A stretch of DNA of 64,000 nucleotides from Penium margaritaceum. Taxonomy: Eukaryota > Streptophyta > Zygnematophyceae > Desmidiales > Peniaceae. The notes beneath the pieces are model-generated. The model saw only the letters and a list, made by a program, of their open reading frames with translations. It was not told the DNA's origin and did no database searches. A program made the translations under genes and the position numbers. The stretch covers positions 30,838 through 94,837 of the forward strand of contig SZWC01006792.1 in NCBI GenBank assembly GCA_023375785.1, in the 5' to 3' direction. Of the stretch, positions 1 to 12,300 are shown piece by piece; position 1 is the first letter of the stretch, and each line of letters opens with the position of its first letter.

Positions 1-235
1 CCCCTCTGCTGGCGTCACTGCTGACGTCACTGCAAGCGTCTGATAACCGAAAAAGGGGGGGGGGGCAAAGGGAAAGGGGGATGGCCAAAGGGGTGGGTAG
101 AATCCCTACCTCCCCAACCTCCGGCTGCCATCAGCAACACTAAGACAACAAGAAAAAAAAACACAAGGGACACTAAGTCATGGCTGGAAGTCCTGGCGAG
201 GAGGGGTCCTCCTCTCTTGGGGGGACCCCTACCCC

Positions 236-530
236 TCCTTTCTTGTAGCGACTGCAGCAGCAACAGCACCAGGAGCACCCGCCGCCACTGTAGTAGCAGC
301 AGCCGCCGCCGCCGCCGCAACAGGAGCAGTCGCCGCCGCCACGGCAACAGCAGCTGCCGCCACCGCAACAGCCACAGCCGAAGCAGCAATAGCAGCAGCA
401 GGAGGAGCCGCCGCCACCTCAGCAGCAGTAGCCACCGCCGTAGCAGCAGCAGCAGCCGCCGTCGCTGCAGCAACAACAGCTGCCGCCGCCCGTGCAACAG
501 CAGCAGCAACAGCAGCAGCCCACTGGTAAC
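236..530 (+). repeat. CAG/GCC trinucleotide-rich leader of Copia-A
   Basis: This is an imperfect run of CAG, CGC and GCC triplets. All frames stay open over most of it, giving Gln-, Ser/Arg- or Ala-rich shadow peptides on both strands. It sits just before the gag region. Similar CAG-rich tracts occur in the leaders of Copia-B, Copia-C and Copia-F in this window, so it appears to be a family feature. Whether it is translated cannot be told from the sequence. Confidence 0.75.
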
Positions 531-3500
531 GTTGGCGGCAACCCTGACCCTCACGCTGCTATTCACCAACAGCTCACCGCCTTGACGCAGCAGCTTGCAG
601 CGCTACAGCCAGTCGCCTCCCAAACCGCCACTAGTGTGCTGCCGTCGTTATCCCTCCAGGGCACGATAGCCCCGTTGTGTCTGCTGCCACATACTACCTA
701 GCACAGGAGCAGACTCAACGCCAACGGCAGACAGTGACCTCAGTCCTTGGCCCCACTCTGGGTGCCGGCCGCAGGCAGAAGGACTTTGAGACACCGCCGA
801 TGCCGCTTCAGGCCGACGAGTAGTTCCGGAGCTGAGAGCTCAGCTTCCGGATCTGGGCGCAGGGTGAGGGCCTGTGGGCCTACTACACCCTCCCTTACGA
901 CTCCACCCAGGCCGATCAGCTGTATGACGCTGGTCGTGCTGTCCGTGCCCTTGTACCAGTCGCCCCCCCAGCTTCCCGCCTTACCCTGGAGCCCTTCCTC
1001 GGCGACTTCACCGCTGGCGACATCCCAGGCCCTGCAGCCGCATGGCACGTCCTCACCAGGCCCCATCGCCTGTCCAACGACGCTGAGATCAGCCGTCTGC
1101 TCTGGGAGTTCAACTCCCTGCACATGGGGGAGACCGAGACAGTCATCGCCTACTGGCAGAGGGCGGAGGACATCCTCCGTGGACTCAGCAAATCTGCTCC
1201 GCCCCCCTCTGTCCGCGCTCCTCACCATCAAGCGTGACGCCACCAGCGTGTACGCGGACATCTAAGTCCACTACCCTCAGGACGTCCTATCCACCATGGA
1301 GGCCCAGGCCACCCTCATGCCCTGGGCATATGAGCATTTCCTCCGCATTGAGGAAGCTCGTCAGGAGTCCCAGCTCCACCGCACGGAGGCCCTTGTATCC
1401 CCTGTCGTCGCCTCCCTTGCCGTTGCCTCCGTGGTCGACGCCTCCCCCGTCGCAGCTACCTCATCGTCTTCGAGGAAGAAGAAGAAAATTCGGAACAAGA
1501 AAGGCAAGCGTCCACCGCATCAGTAGCAGCAGCAGTCATCGACCAGGTCCAATGGTGGTGGCTTGGTTTGCCACAACTGTGGCCAGCCCGGGCACGGGTG
1601 GTACACGTGCCCTCTCCGGACGGACGAGGCGCATGTCATTGCCACCATGCGCCGCCAGCGAGAGCGCCGCCTCGCTTCTGCCGCCATTGCTGTTGCTGGC
1701 CCTGTCACTCCAACCTCGTCCAGCGGCTCTACCACTCTGTCAGCTCCGCCTGTCCCGCAGACACGCGCGCCACAGCAGTAATTCCCGCAGCAGCACTACC
1801 CTCGGCCGTCGGCACCTCCGCTACCTTCGCCGACTCAGCCCTCCTCCTACCCGGGCTCCGACGCCGTCACTGCGCACTCCGTCTACACTCCTGGGCCGTC
1901 CTCCCGTGAGCGTCAGCTAGAGCAGTTCATCGCGCTCCAGCTTGGCCTGCCTCGCCCTCCTCCCCAAGGAAGTGCGAGTTGCGTCGCCTCCTGCCCTACG
2001 GCCCATCCCTGTATGACTGAGACTGAGCTGCGGTCGTGTCCCGTTTCCTCGTCTGTCTCGTCGTCTCTCGTGGTCTCCTCCACCCCACTCCTTGACGACA
2101 TTACGTGGCTTGACGATTGGCAGTCTCGTTTCGCACCTCCTTCCACCGCGTCCGCGTCCCTCGCTTGCTGCCATGTGACCGTGAGTGATCTGGCGACCCC
2201 TGTCCAGGACCCTGCTGAGACCTGGATCATTGACTCCGAGGCCACGTATGACATGACGGCCTCTCGTGAGGCCTTCAGTATGCTCAGTCCTGTCGGCGAT
2301 GTCTCCGGTGTCCGGACGGGTTCCGGACAGGTGTTGCCTGTCCGTGGTGTTGGCGTCGTTCGTTTCAGTGGTCTGGCCGGTGACGTCTTTCTGACCGATG
2401 TTCTCTTCGTCCCTGGTCTCGAGCTCAGCCTCCTGTCCGTGACTGTCCTTGATTGCATGAGCATGGACGTTGTGTACTCGCGTGGTGTCGGCACTGTGTC
2501 GTTGCGTCCGTCTGGTCTTGTCGTACTGCACACCACCGCCCGTGGCAACTCGTGGCACGTTCCTCGCCTCTCCTCTTCCCCTCCCGTCTCCTCCCCGTCG
2601 GCCGCCACAGGTCATGTGTTTATCACCAACACGCTTTCTCCTCAGCATACCCGCCTCTTGCACCGCCGCCTTTGCCACGTCCACTCTGCCGCCGTAGAAA
2701 GCATGCTCCGCACCCAGCCGGCCAAGGGCCTGGACTCGGAGACTTTCCCTCTCCTGTGCCCCACTGAGTGCATTCACTGTGCTCAGGGGAAGATGCACCG
2801 GGCCACGTACCCCCTCTCTTCCTCCCGTGCGTCCGCCCCTCTTGACCTTGTCCACTAGGACGTCATGGGCCCTCTCTCCACCGAGTCCGTCGGTGAGCAT
2901 GGCCGCTATGTCCTCACTCTTACGGACGACTATTCTCGCTACCGTTGGGTCTTCTGCCTTCAGCAAAAGAGCGATGTCGCCCGAACCATTAAGGGCTGGC
3001 TTGTCCTCGCGGAGCACGAGTGTCGCCGTCCCCTTTGCCGCTTTTGCTCCGATCGCGGTGGCAAGTACCTGGGTGAGGCCACGACCTTTCTCGCCTCCCG
3101 CGGGATCCACCATGAGACGTCTGCGCCCTACACACCCGCCCAGAACGGCATCTCCGAGCGGTGGAACCGTACCATGGCCGACGCCGTTCGCACCATGCGG
3201 GTCGAGTCCGGTTTCTCCGATGGCTTCTATTTCGAAGCCATGGCCCACATGACCTGGGTCTGGAATCGGGTTCCCCACGGTCCCCTCCCCCGCCAGTCCA
3301 CGTCCTACCAGCACTTGTGTGGTCGGCGCACTGACCTCCGCCCAGCTCGCTTCTGGGGCTGTGTGGCCGGTGTGTGGCTGCCCGCCCCACAGCAGGGCAG
3401 CAAGCTCGCCCCCCGCGGACGTCCCTGCACCTTCCTCGGTGTGTCTTGTTTATCCAAGGCTTGGCGCTTCTGGGACCCATCCCGACAGTGCATCGTTGAG

Positions 3501-3639
3501 TCCCGCAAAGCCCTCTTCTTTGAGGACCTGTTTCCCCGTGACCTCATCCGCTCCGGCTCGTCCGTGTCCCTCCCGTCGCGTGGGGGAGTGGTGAGTCCGT
3601 TCTTCGTCCTGTCACTTTCGGGTGACACATCACTTCGTC

Positions 3640-4185
3640 CCTTTGAGCCGGTAGTCCCTGTCGCATCCGCTGGCCCCTCCGGGCCAGCAGTCCCAGCCGC
3701 GTCCGCTAGCCCCTCCGAACCAGCTGCCCCAGTCGCGTCCGCTGGCCCCTCCGGACCAGCTGCCCCAGTCACGTCCGCTGGCCCCTCTGAGCCAGCAGCA
3801 CCTGTCGTGTCCGCTGGCCCCTCGGGGCCGGCAGCCCAAGTCGCTTCCGATGGCCCCTTCGGGCCAACAGCCCCAGTCGCATCTGCTGGCCCCTCTGGGC
3901 CCGCAGCTCTGGTCACGTCCGATGGCCCCTCCGGACCAGCTGCCCCAGTCGCGTCCGCTGGTCCCTCCGGGCCAGCGACCCCAGTCCCGTTCGCTCGCCC
4001 CTCCGAGCCGGCAGCCCCAGTCGCGTCCGCTGGCCCCTCTGGCCCAGCAGCCCCTGTCACGTCCGCTGGCCCCTCCGGGCCAGCAGCGCCTGTCGTGTCT
4101 GCTGGCTCCTCCGGGTGAACTGGCCCCTCCGGGCCAGCAGCGCCTGTCGCGTCTGCTGGCTCCTCCGGACCAGTAGCCCCGTTCG
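3640..4185 (+). repeat. 36-bp tandem repeats in the Copia-A integrase-RT linker
   Basis: About 14 imperfect copies of a 36-bp unit encode a 12-residue motif close to APVASAGPSGPA. The tract lies between the integrase C-terminal region and the RT, a position that in Ty1/copia polyproteins is a low-complexity linker. The copies are diverged but stay in phase. Copia-C has a related Pro/Ala/Ser-rich tract at the same place, near 25,430-25,850 on the minus strand. Confidence 0.85.
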
Positions 4186-6207
4186 CCTCTGTCGGTCCGT
4201 CGGACTCAGGGCCATCATCTGCCCAACCGCGCTACACACGTGGCCCAGGCGGCAGCCTCCGACCTCGGCCGACAGTGAGCGCGCAGACCGTCGCTCCGCA
4301 TCCCGTGGCGCCTCGACCCCCTGTGGCTCCACGTGTCTCCTCCACTCCCACGGTCGTGAGTGGTGACCCTGGCACAAAGGCTCTCGGCCTCACCACTTCC
4401 GCCATCATCGCAGACCTTCACCCGGGTTCTGCATTGGGCTACACCATGCTTCATCACGAGCATCGGCATGCTGTTGTGGCTGCACTCGCCCGCATCCCAC
4501 CTGGGGCTCGTGATGCACACGCCCTCTCAGTGCGGTCCACAGTGCGCCCAGAGGACCCAGTCACCCTACGCGAGGCTTGAGCCTCCCCTGAGGCCGCACA
4601 TTGGGATGCTGCCTGCACCGAGGAGCTCGCTGCTATCCGACAGCACCACGTGTATGACCTCGTCGACCTCCCTCCAGGTCGGAAGGCCATTGGTGCCAAG
4701 TGGGTCTCTCGGCGTAAGTGGACGCCTGACGGATCCTTGGACAAGTACAAGGCCCGCCTCACAGCAAAGGGGTTTGCTCAGGTCCCTGGGGTCGATTACG
4801 ACCAGATCTTTGTCCCAGTCGGTCGGTTCTCCACTAGCCGGGTACTCTTCAGCCTGGTTGCCCAGCACGGGTGGGAGCTGCATCAGATGGACGTGAGCAA
4901 TGCGTTCCTCCATGGCTCACTGGAGGTTGAAGAGCTCTACATGATGCAGCCCCCAGGCTTCAACGACGGCACTGGGATAGTTTGGCGGTTGTGGAAGGCC
5001 CTCTATGGCCTGAAGAAGTCGCCTCGGTGCTGGAACCAGGAGATCAGTAGCATGCTTCTCCGTGGCGGCCTCTAGCGTAGCACCGCTGACCCCGCACTGT
5101 TCGTCAGCCCGTGAGGTCAGACCTTCGCCGCAATTCTGGTCTATGTCAACGATCTCCTCATTGCGTCGCCAGACGCGGCCGCCATCCAGCGTGTCAAGGA
5201 CTTGTTGCACGCCGCCTACCAGATGAAGGATCTTGGGTCTGCCCGAGTCTTCCTGGGCATGGAGCTCGAGCATGATCACTCCCAGGGCATCCTGCACGTC
5301 CACCAGGCTGCCTATGTGCAGCCCCTGTCCACTCGCTTCGCCGAGGACCTTCCCCTCGTGCCTAGCGCATCTTCACCCATGTCACCCGATGGCCAGGTGA
5401 AGCTAAAGAGTCATGACCCAGCTGTTGTGGGGGAGCCAGTTGATGTGACCACGTATCTGCGGGTCATCGGGTCACTGATGTTCCTGGCGACGACGACGCG
5501 CTCAGACATTGCATTCGCCGTCAACCTCCTGGCCCAGTTCTCTCAGGAGCCGCGTCACCTCCACTACGAGGCCGCGATCCGAGTGCTGCGATATGTCGTC
5601 TCGACCCCTCGGCGAGGTCTCATGTTCCGCCGCCAGCCGTCCGTTGTCGCAGTGGGCTACACCGACAGTGACTTGGCCGACAGTCCAGACGGTAAGAGTC
5701 GCACAGGCTGGATCTTCCTGATCGGCGGCACAGGTGTGTCCTGGCGCAGTGGTAAGCAGGGGTGCATTACACGCAGCACTGATGAGGCTGAGTACGTGGC
5801 ACTTGGCTCAGGCGCGTGTGAGAGTATGTGGTTGCGTCGTCTATTGTCCGAGTTGCATCAGTCTGTCGCATCCATCACCTTGCATTGTGACAATGAGAGT
5901 GTCATGGCCATCGCCGACAATGACGGTGTACATCACACATGCACAAAGCACATCAATGTTGAGTATCACTATGTGTGTTCGTTGTTGCATGACGGCAGCA
6001 TCAGCATCGTATGGGTTGAGACACCACGATAGCTGGCTGACTTCCTGACCAAGGCAGTGAAGCGGAACTCATTCAAGACGGCTGTGAGTTCAGTCGGTGT
6101 GCGTCCGTGAGTTGCCCTCTTTGTCTCTGCCTGCGTCTCTGCATACCTTGGGGGAGTCTGGATGTTGACCGTTTCTCTGCCTGCCCATGTACACTACGCC
6201 TGTGAGT

Positions 6208-6218
6208 CATGGGGGAGT
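6208..6218 (+). other. Polypurine tract of Copia-A
   Basis: The purine-rich CATGGGGGAG lies directly before the TGTTGG start of the 3' LTR. An almost identical tract precedes the Copia-C 3' LTR on the minus strand at about 23,376-23,388. This is the expected plus-strand priming site. Confidence 0.7.
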
Positions 6219-7260
6219 GTTGGTTTTTGCGCATCCCTCATTGTGCTCTGTTGTGTCCTTCCGGCTTGTGTACATCGGGGTGCAGATGACTGAGGGCGAG
6301 ACTCGACGTTGATGGAGCGTCATCCTGTGGAGCCGACACACGCTGAGGTCTACTCGCAGTTCGCTGGAGCCTCCTCTCCCCGGCGACATGCTCAGCTCCA
6401 TCGGCAGGCCTCCTTGACGGTCGTGCTGCCGGCGGTCATTGCCACCGCAATTGCTGTCTGCATGCGTCCAGCGCGTCCCGTCGCGTCTGCATCGTCATGT
6501 TGTGCCTAGGGTCCTTGTTGGATGCTGTATGGCCCTGTTCGGCACCATGGACCACCGTAGGCACTGCCTGGATTCGGGCAGCCATAACTCTGTGCTACTA
6601 TTTTTCTAGCTGATTTTGACCGCACGACTGCCTTTGCAGCGTTGGTGTTATGGTATGGTCCAGTTTTCAGGCAAAACGGACCACGCCCGGGTTTTGGGCT
6701 GTCAGGCGTTTGGCAGGGCTCACCGAGAAAACCCTGCCAGCCATAAAATAGGTCCACAGCTATATTCTGATTGGCTGGTTAGCTGAGTAACAACTTCTAG
6801 ACTAGTGGGGGGAGCTAGAACTTGGAGGGGTCTCCCATTGTTGCTCATTCTTCATTCCTAACCAGTTACTTTCAGTTTTCAGCTGCTTTCTGGCGCTAAC
6901 TCTGGCGCGCGCGTTTCTGAGTAACAAACCCAGAGCTTCCAGACTTAGACTCTAGAGCAGCAGACTGAGGGGGCAGCTGAATTAACCAACGAGCGTAAAA
7001 GCCCGCACGCTGCATCAACAACGCTGCTGCCCCAACCTGCTGCCTAGGTTTTCCNTTCATTCCTAACCAGTTACTTTCAGTTTTCAGCTGCTTTCTGACG
7101 CTAACACTGGCGCGCGCATTTCTGATTAACAAACCCAGAGCTTCCAGACTTAGACTCTACAGCAAAGGACTGAGCGGGCAGCTGACTTAAGCAACGAGCG
7201 TAAAAGCCCGCACGCTGCATCAACAACGCTGCTGCCCCAACCTGCTGCCTAGGTTTCCCA
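6219..7260 (+). repeat. 3' LTR of Copia-A
   Basis: The LTR starts TGTTGGTTTTTGC and aligns along its length with the two Copia-C LTRs (minus strand, 22,606-23,375 and 30,184-31,486). It contains a TATA-like AT-rich stretch near 6,745-6,770. The last 204 bp (6,851-7,054) are repeated almost exactly at 7,056-7,260 on the far side of a single N. The true LTR is therefore probably about 835 bp, and the rest an assembly duplication. Confidence 0.8.
7055..7055. other. Assembly gap mark (1 N) flanked by a 204-bp direct repeat
   Basis: A single N separates two near-identical copies of about 204 bp (6,851-7,054 and 7,056-7,260). This is best read as two contig ends that overlap but were not merged. 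The copies differ at several positions, so two alleles or two element copies may be involved. Confidence 0.7.
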
Positions 7261-7457
7261 GCTTGCAATGGCCTGCGAGTGTGGGCTCATGTCCCCTGAG
7301 GAGGAGGAAAAGGGATCTGGTGGTCATTTGCCCTTGTCACCGATCAAAGCCATGTCAATGCTCAGTATGGACCTGGACGTCAAACTGATCGGATTGCAGA
7401 AAGTTTAGCATTTCTCGAGGATTTGCAACACTGGCAAAAGATGATGTTTGAGCCCAC
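7261..7457 (-). mobile_element. Inverted fragment of a Copia-B-type leader
   Basis: Read on the minus strand, this stretch aligns (roughly three-quarters identity by eye) with the Copia-B leader and gag start near 16,915-17,110, including the shared GAGCCCACACTCG and TTGCCCTTGTTACCGA-like segments. It abuts the Copia-A 3' LTR directly. Copia-A may have inserted into an older element of that family, or the two may be joined by rearrangement. Confidence 0.6.
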
Positions 7458-7458
7458 N
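7458..7458. other. Assembly gap mark (1 N)
   Basis: A single ambiguous base at the point where the inverted Copia leader fragment ends. I see no direct repeat across this one, so the sequences on either side need not be adjacent in the real genome. Confidence 0.6.
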
Positions 7459-8380
7459 CCCTGCCGTCAGCTCCAAAGGAAGTGTAGGGATGGATGATCT
7501 CCCCTCTCACTTTCGGAGCCGAGGACCCCAAAAGGAAGAAGAGGCGGGGGGCGTTTCCCTCCCCCTCTCTCCAACGTCGGAGGGGGGAGGATTGACGGCC
7601 TGAGAGGAAGGACGTTTCCCCTCTCCTCTCCCTCGCCAGAGTGCATCAGAGACGTGGGAGGAATTTCCTCGAACCACGTTCGTCGGAAGGCATGGCCCCT
7701 CCAGACGCGACGACAGATCTACAAGCATGCCAACATGCGCAAGTAGCGCAGCCCGAAACCTGATCATTTGGACGGATGTGGTCATAGGCACGAACCTTGC
7801 TGAAGGTCCTTTTTTTTTTTCCCGTTTCCAGGCCTGAAGGCTGGCCAACAGAATTAAAGAGAACATCCTCGATTGAACCTGGTTTTGACAGGTGTAAGAA
7901 GAGCCATGGAGCAAGGTCCGAGCTCTTCAGCATTATGATAAGTTCTCAATGTTTGTTGTATAATCTTTTTCCTGTTCATGGAAAAGGGGAAAACCGACAG
8001 TTTTCCAACATACCACTTAGAAACTCTTGGAAGATTCCAAACATGAAGCGAAAAAGAGGACACTCAACTTGCCAAATTTTCTGTTCATTTATCATGAATC
8101 CTCAAGTTGAGGAATTCTATGTCAACCGTGTTCAAAATAATTTGAACGGTGAAATTTTTTGTTTTCGAACCCAAGTGTGTGGTCAAGGTGATAATGGGTT
8201 CCAGCGCGACAATCTTAAAGCTCTAATTGAGCTCTTCCAAAAATCAGCAGTTCTGATTTTCTTTTCATTTTCCGTTCCAAAGCACAAAATGAGGAAATCC
8301 AACAGTTTTCCATGTCTTGGACGGAATCAACTGGGAAATTTTTCAACACAAGATATTTAGCACCGACAGTGCCTAATTTG
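7459..8380. other. Unassigned stretch with a purine-rich repeat patch
   Basis: No gene recognised. The stretch 7,490-7,690 holds GGAGGGGGGAGG/CCCCTCTCC-type segments and a GACGGCCT motif resembling the minisatellite at 49,985-50,486 and 51,330-51,460. Beyond about 7,700 the sequence becomes AT-richer. The open frame at 7,797-8,360 (+) has no recognisable domain and follows a T-run. I regard it as chance. Confidence 0.4.
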
Positions 8381-9360
8381 TTTTTGTGAATTGACCTCAA
8401 AGTCTGGGTTATTCTTGGGAGAACCCGGAAGGGCTGACCTTCCAAAGCCACGACATGGCTCAACGCAGGTTGTACATGCACTAAACAGTTTTGTTTTACG
8501 CAAAATGACGACTACGACATGCACCAGGTTACAAAACCACAATGGTGGCATGCATCGAGACGAATTCTCGACGAAGAATAATGAAAGCACCGAACGTGCT
8601 ACGACCACTCGACGAATCACCTACTCGTCGCAACAATACAAAATGTGCAGACTGCACAAAACGAGTGTCAATTGCATAGTTACATGGTCGTCGATTACAT
8701 CATTGACGTAAGTGCCCATAGCAGAAGGGCTAGTTGCATAAATCTTGTTGGTGTCGAACACACCTTTGGAAAAGTGTCAATTGCACTTGTATTACAAATG
8801 GCGGAAGCATCCGTGATGCTAGTGCCAAACGCACTGCTCATGGTCTATGGAGATATGACCAAATGAAATGTTGATTGCGTATCCACGTGTGTCAATTGCA
8901 CCAAGAACGTTGTGTAAGCCATTTGTGAGTGGATCTTGACAAAACAAGGATGCGAGTACCGATCGTACTCAACACACACACATGATGGTGGAAATCCACG
9001 CATGATGGTCAATTGACAAGTGCCGGTTGGACGTGGAGAATGACCGACGTGGAACATGCAATCGTACCATTCACGCATGTACCGAACGTGCGATTACCAT
9101 GATGTTGAATGCATGGCCGATGAGTGCGTCGGTTGACATGAGTGCTAGATGCACCGTTGTCATGATTATCGATTGCACGATTGGCAAAAGCCGCGGGCTG
9201 CACTTTTTTCATGGGTGACGAATGCACCACTAATGTGAGTACCGAAGGCACTATGACCATGAGCTATGATTAGACTCGCATTGCTAGTGTCGGTGGTACA
9301 ACACATGTTAGAAGATGCCAATTGCAACAACAACATGGGTGCCAATCGCACCCCGTTGTA
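8380..9360. repeat. Degenerate repeat-like stretch with recurring TGTCAATTGCA motif
   Basis: The motif GTGTCAATTGCA recurs at about 8,666, 8,775 and 8,889, with a decayed relative at 9,007, giving spacings of 110-118 bp. Further degraded forms (TGCCAATTGCA, TGCCAATCGCAC) occur near 9,317 and 9,340. Similarity between the full units is weak, so this could be a very old satellite or coincidence. No coding function is visible. Confidence 0.3.
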
Positions 9361-12300
9361 TCGAGTTACAAGAACTAGTCAACTCGTAGCTTCATCAAAC
9401 TAGCTTGCGATAGACTACTAGACAAATGCATACGATCCATGCGCGGAGTGGTTCTATGGGAAAGTGCCTCAAGCACGTTAGTCAAAACGCCAAAAACACG
9501 TCGATGACGTTTGCAAGGCATCTCCACGAAGTCGAGGATGGTCATACTGTCAAATCCTTCAAATGGAGAACTGACAAGTATAGTTAGAATCAATCACAGA
9601 CGGCTGTGGTGATCAGAGGTATGCCCGAATGGCGTAACAAGTTCACAGCGATCTCGGTCGCCACCGACAGTGACGACCATTCACCCTATCGATAGCACTT
9701 TGGGAAGGTTCTTCTAAAAGAAGTACGAACCAACTGTTATTCGATGGATCACATATGACGAGGAAAATTTCCTCACTGTTAGACCATGCGAAAGGTGGAC
9801 AAACTCCTCCCTATCCATGGATGGAATGCGCTACAAAAGCCCAGTCGGTTGAGAACCAATTCCAAAACATACACGGCTTGCATTACCACAAGGGGTCAGC
9901 GCACATGGTCAAGCACCAAAGACGACCCAGTTTTCAATACGCGCACGACATGGACAAAAACCTAATCCACTAAGTGTTGGTGCGTCAATCACGTCACCCA
10001 GTTATGGATAAGTTGAAAAGTCGAATGATCACAACGGTTTTGTGACATGTGAACAAGCTAACGATATCATTTGATTTCTGGGATAAAAATGGTGATACCA
10101 TTTCACCAAACAAGTAGTTTGGTGGGTGTAGGATGTGTGCCGCGACAGTCGCACATCCCACTGCGCTACAATGTTCAAAGGCAAATGCGATCATTTCATG
10201 ACTGTGTCTGTGTCATGACTACGTCATGAGATGTGGAATGGACCTGGTCTGTTAGCACGCCAACTTCAATCCTCGAGGATTGCCATCGTGCCGACCATAC
10301 ACATTGTGTACTGGATTCTTAACATCTTTTGGAGGTTATGTGCATCATCAGTCAGGGCCGATGCAAATAACGGTCCATTATGAAACGTGTCATGGATGAT
10401 ACGCTTGAATAAAATTCTCGATGGCGAAACCATTAACACCCTCTCACTTGGTGAGTGATGGATACAAAGCGGGGTACTCGAATGGTACCGATGATAAAAA
10501 GGTACATGAGTGTACTCACAATGCTATTAAGGAGACAAGGATTATTGTCAATGGGGGTCCTCATTGCGCCACATAGGGATAGAGACTTGTCGATGGGTCC
10601 ACCACGATTTGAAACGCCGCAATGCGGTGGTCGAAGATCACAAGAGTCGATTATGGCGTATGACAAGATTGACCGAATGTCAAAAGTGAACAATTTTGAA
10701 GGCGACACCTTCAATCTATCATCACTCGGTGAGTAAACATGTCATGGACATTGATAGAGAGAAATACATGAACCAACGTCGATGACATAAAATCATCCAT
10801 CGTTCGGTGAAGATCCAAGAAAATAAGCGACACTCATTTTCTACTTAATGGTGCTCCAGAAACTATGATGATCTCATAGATTGCTACAAACCAGCTACGA
10901 CATGATTGGGATTACGTCAACGTCTAGGTTTTGCGCTCAAAACTTATGACCGTGGAGACGATTTGTAAGCCAACATCTTTATGCTAACAGTGTGTTAGCA
11001 CCTACATCTTGGTGGTCTGACCGACCACACGAGTCATTATCAACACAAAGGTAAATAAAATGACCAGTGTGTCAAAAATGTTGATGTGAAGGGACTCTTC
11101 AAGATGGGCCTTGAGAAACGATATTTATCATCATATTCTTTTGATGTTTTGAGAACCATCTCAAAGTTGAGGCCATCGTGACAGGGTACACTAGTTGTGT
11201 ACGTCGCGCTCTTCAAACATCATGCAGAGGCATTCCAGGCGTACCAAAGGCATGGTGTAGCACGAGTTATCCTATTTGTTGGAATAAAACCAATCTCTGA
11301 GAGAGATCATAATGACTACGGTATAGTCAAGCCATGCTTCATTTACCCAAAAGGTCATGGTGAAGCGACTCAAGCCCCTTGGTTTGGGGATGGTTCAATT
11401 GAAGTACATTGCCGAACGCAAGTATAATACAATTTTGGATGTCGCTGCGGTGGTATCCACAATGGTGGATTTTTGCCGGGATGTCTTTGACGAGGGCGAT
11501 CCCCTCCACGAGTTCCTTGGGTGAGGCATATGAAAAACACTCTGTTGAATGGAACTACCGAATGTACATAATAGAAGACATTGAAGCAACACGGAATGTT
11601 GTAACTTGGCAAACACAATCCATTGACGGGATCTTGAATGGAATCCATGCACGCAATTGTGTAACTGCAAGCAGATTCAGGAACTAGTTCCAGGATCACC
11701 GAATGTGATTCGGAGGTGTTCGAATACAATAAGATGGAACTGAAACCCGAAAGGTGTTCTTCCAGCTTGTACCGAAATGACTGTGATCGTGGAACACCCG
11801 TTTGGTAAATACCGCACGATGAACACTTTGTCCGTGGATGGAATCCATGGTTGTTGAGATTGGTTATCTCAGTTAACCTAGTTTGAAAGCAGTGTGCTTT
11901 TGACAGGGACGTGAGCGGCAGCCTACGGTACCCATTTCAAACAAAATCGAGGGGATAATGGTTGATTCCAAGATCATCAAGGTCGGAGCATTGTCGTGTC
12001 CAGTGATGGACTTTGACAGAAAATATGCATGCCAGACGACCAACGCCGCCTCCTTCAAAGATGAGTGTAATCTTTGAATGGAAAGACAAGTGTGCTCAAC
12101 AACCATGTCTTAGGATCTTGGTGCCTCCCAACCCTAAGAAAAAGCTAGCATGCGAGTTGCATGGGCTTAGTGGAGCTTCGTCCAATTCAGCCAACCAACC
12201 CACAAGTGCTGAAAGAGGTCTAGTAGACCGACGCGTGGTCATGAACACATTGGAAACCGGTTGCAAACCAAGAGGACTGATGTCCGGATCTTGGATGACA

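Larger units (their letters stand above)
1..7260 (+). mobile_element. Copia-A: Ty1/copia LTR retrotransposon, enters from left of window
   Basis: This is a fossil Ty1/copia element whose 5' LTR lies outside the window. Parts in order: leader with a CAG-rich tract (about 1-530); gag (about 490-1,900) with a CCHC zinc knuckle (C-x2-C-x3-GH-x4-C) near 1,566-1,610; protease region near 2,220-2,290; GAG-pre-integrase with HRRLCH and C-x2-C near 2,650-2,820; integrase core about 2,865-3,500 (LTDDYSRYRWVF, SDRGGKYLG, TPAQNGISERWNRT); a Pro/Ala/Ser/Gly repeat linker about 3,640-4,185; RT about 4,640-5,300 (GAKWVSRRKW, HQMDVSNAFLHG, LYGLKKSPRCW); RNase H about 5,640-6,030 (GYTDSDLADSPDGKSRTG, DEAEYVALGSGACESMW). 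Integrase before RT defines the Ty1/copia order. The element is broken, with several breaks. The 3' LTR starts at 6,219. Copia-C has a closely related LTR and the same style of linker. Confidence 0.93.

Noticed and set aside
27-585. Overlapping open frames on both strands giving Leu/Arg-, Ser/Arg- and Ala-rich peptides
   Set aside because: They come from the CAG/GCC trinucleotide tract, which keeps several frames open at once, and there is no domain.
740-3480. Long minus-strand open frames opposite Copia-A, up to 465 codons
   Set aside because: They are shadows of the GC-rich plus-strand gag and integrase, with low-complexity Arg/Gly/Glu peptides and no motifs.
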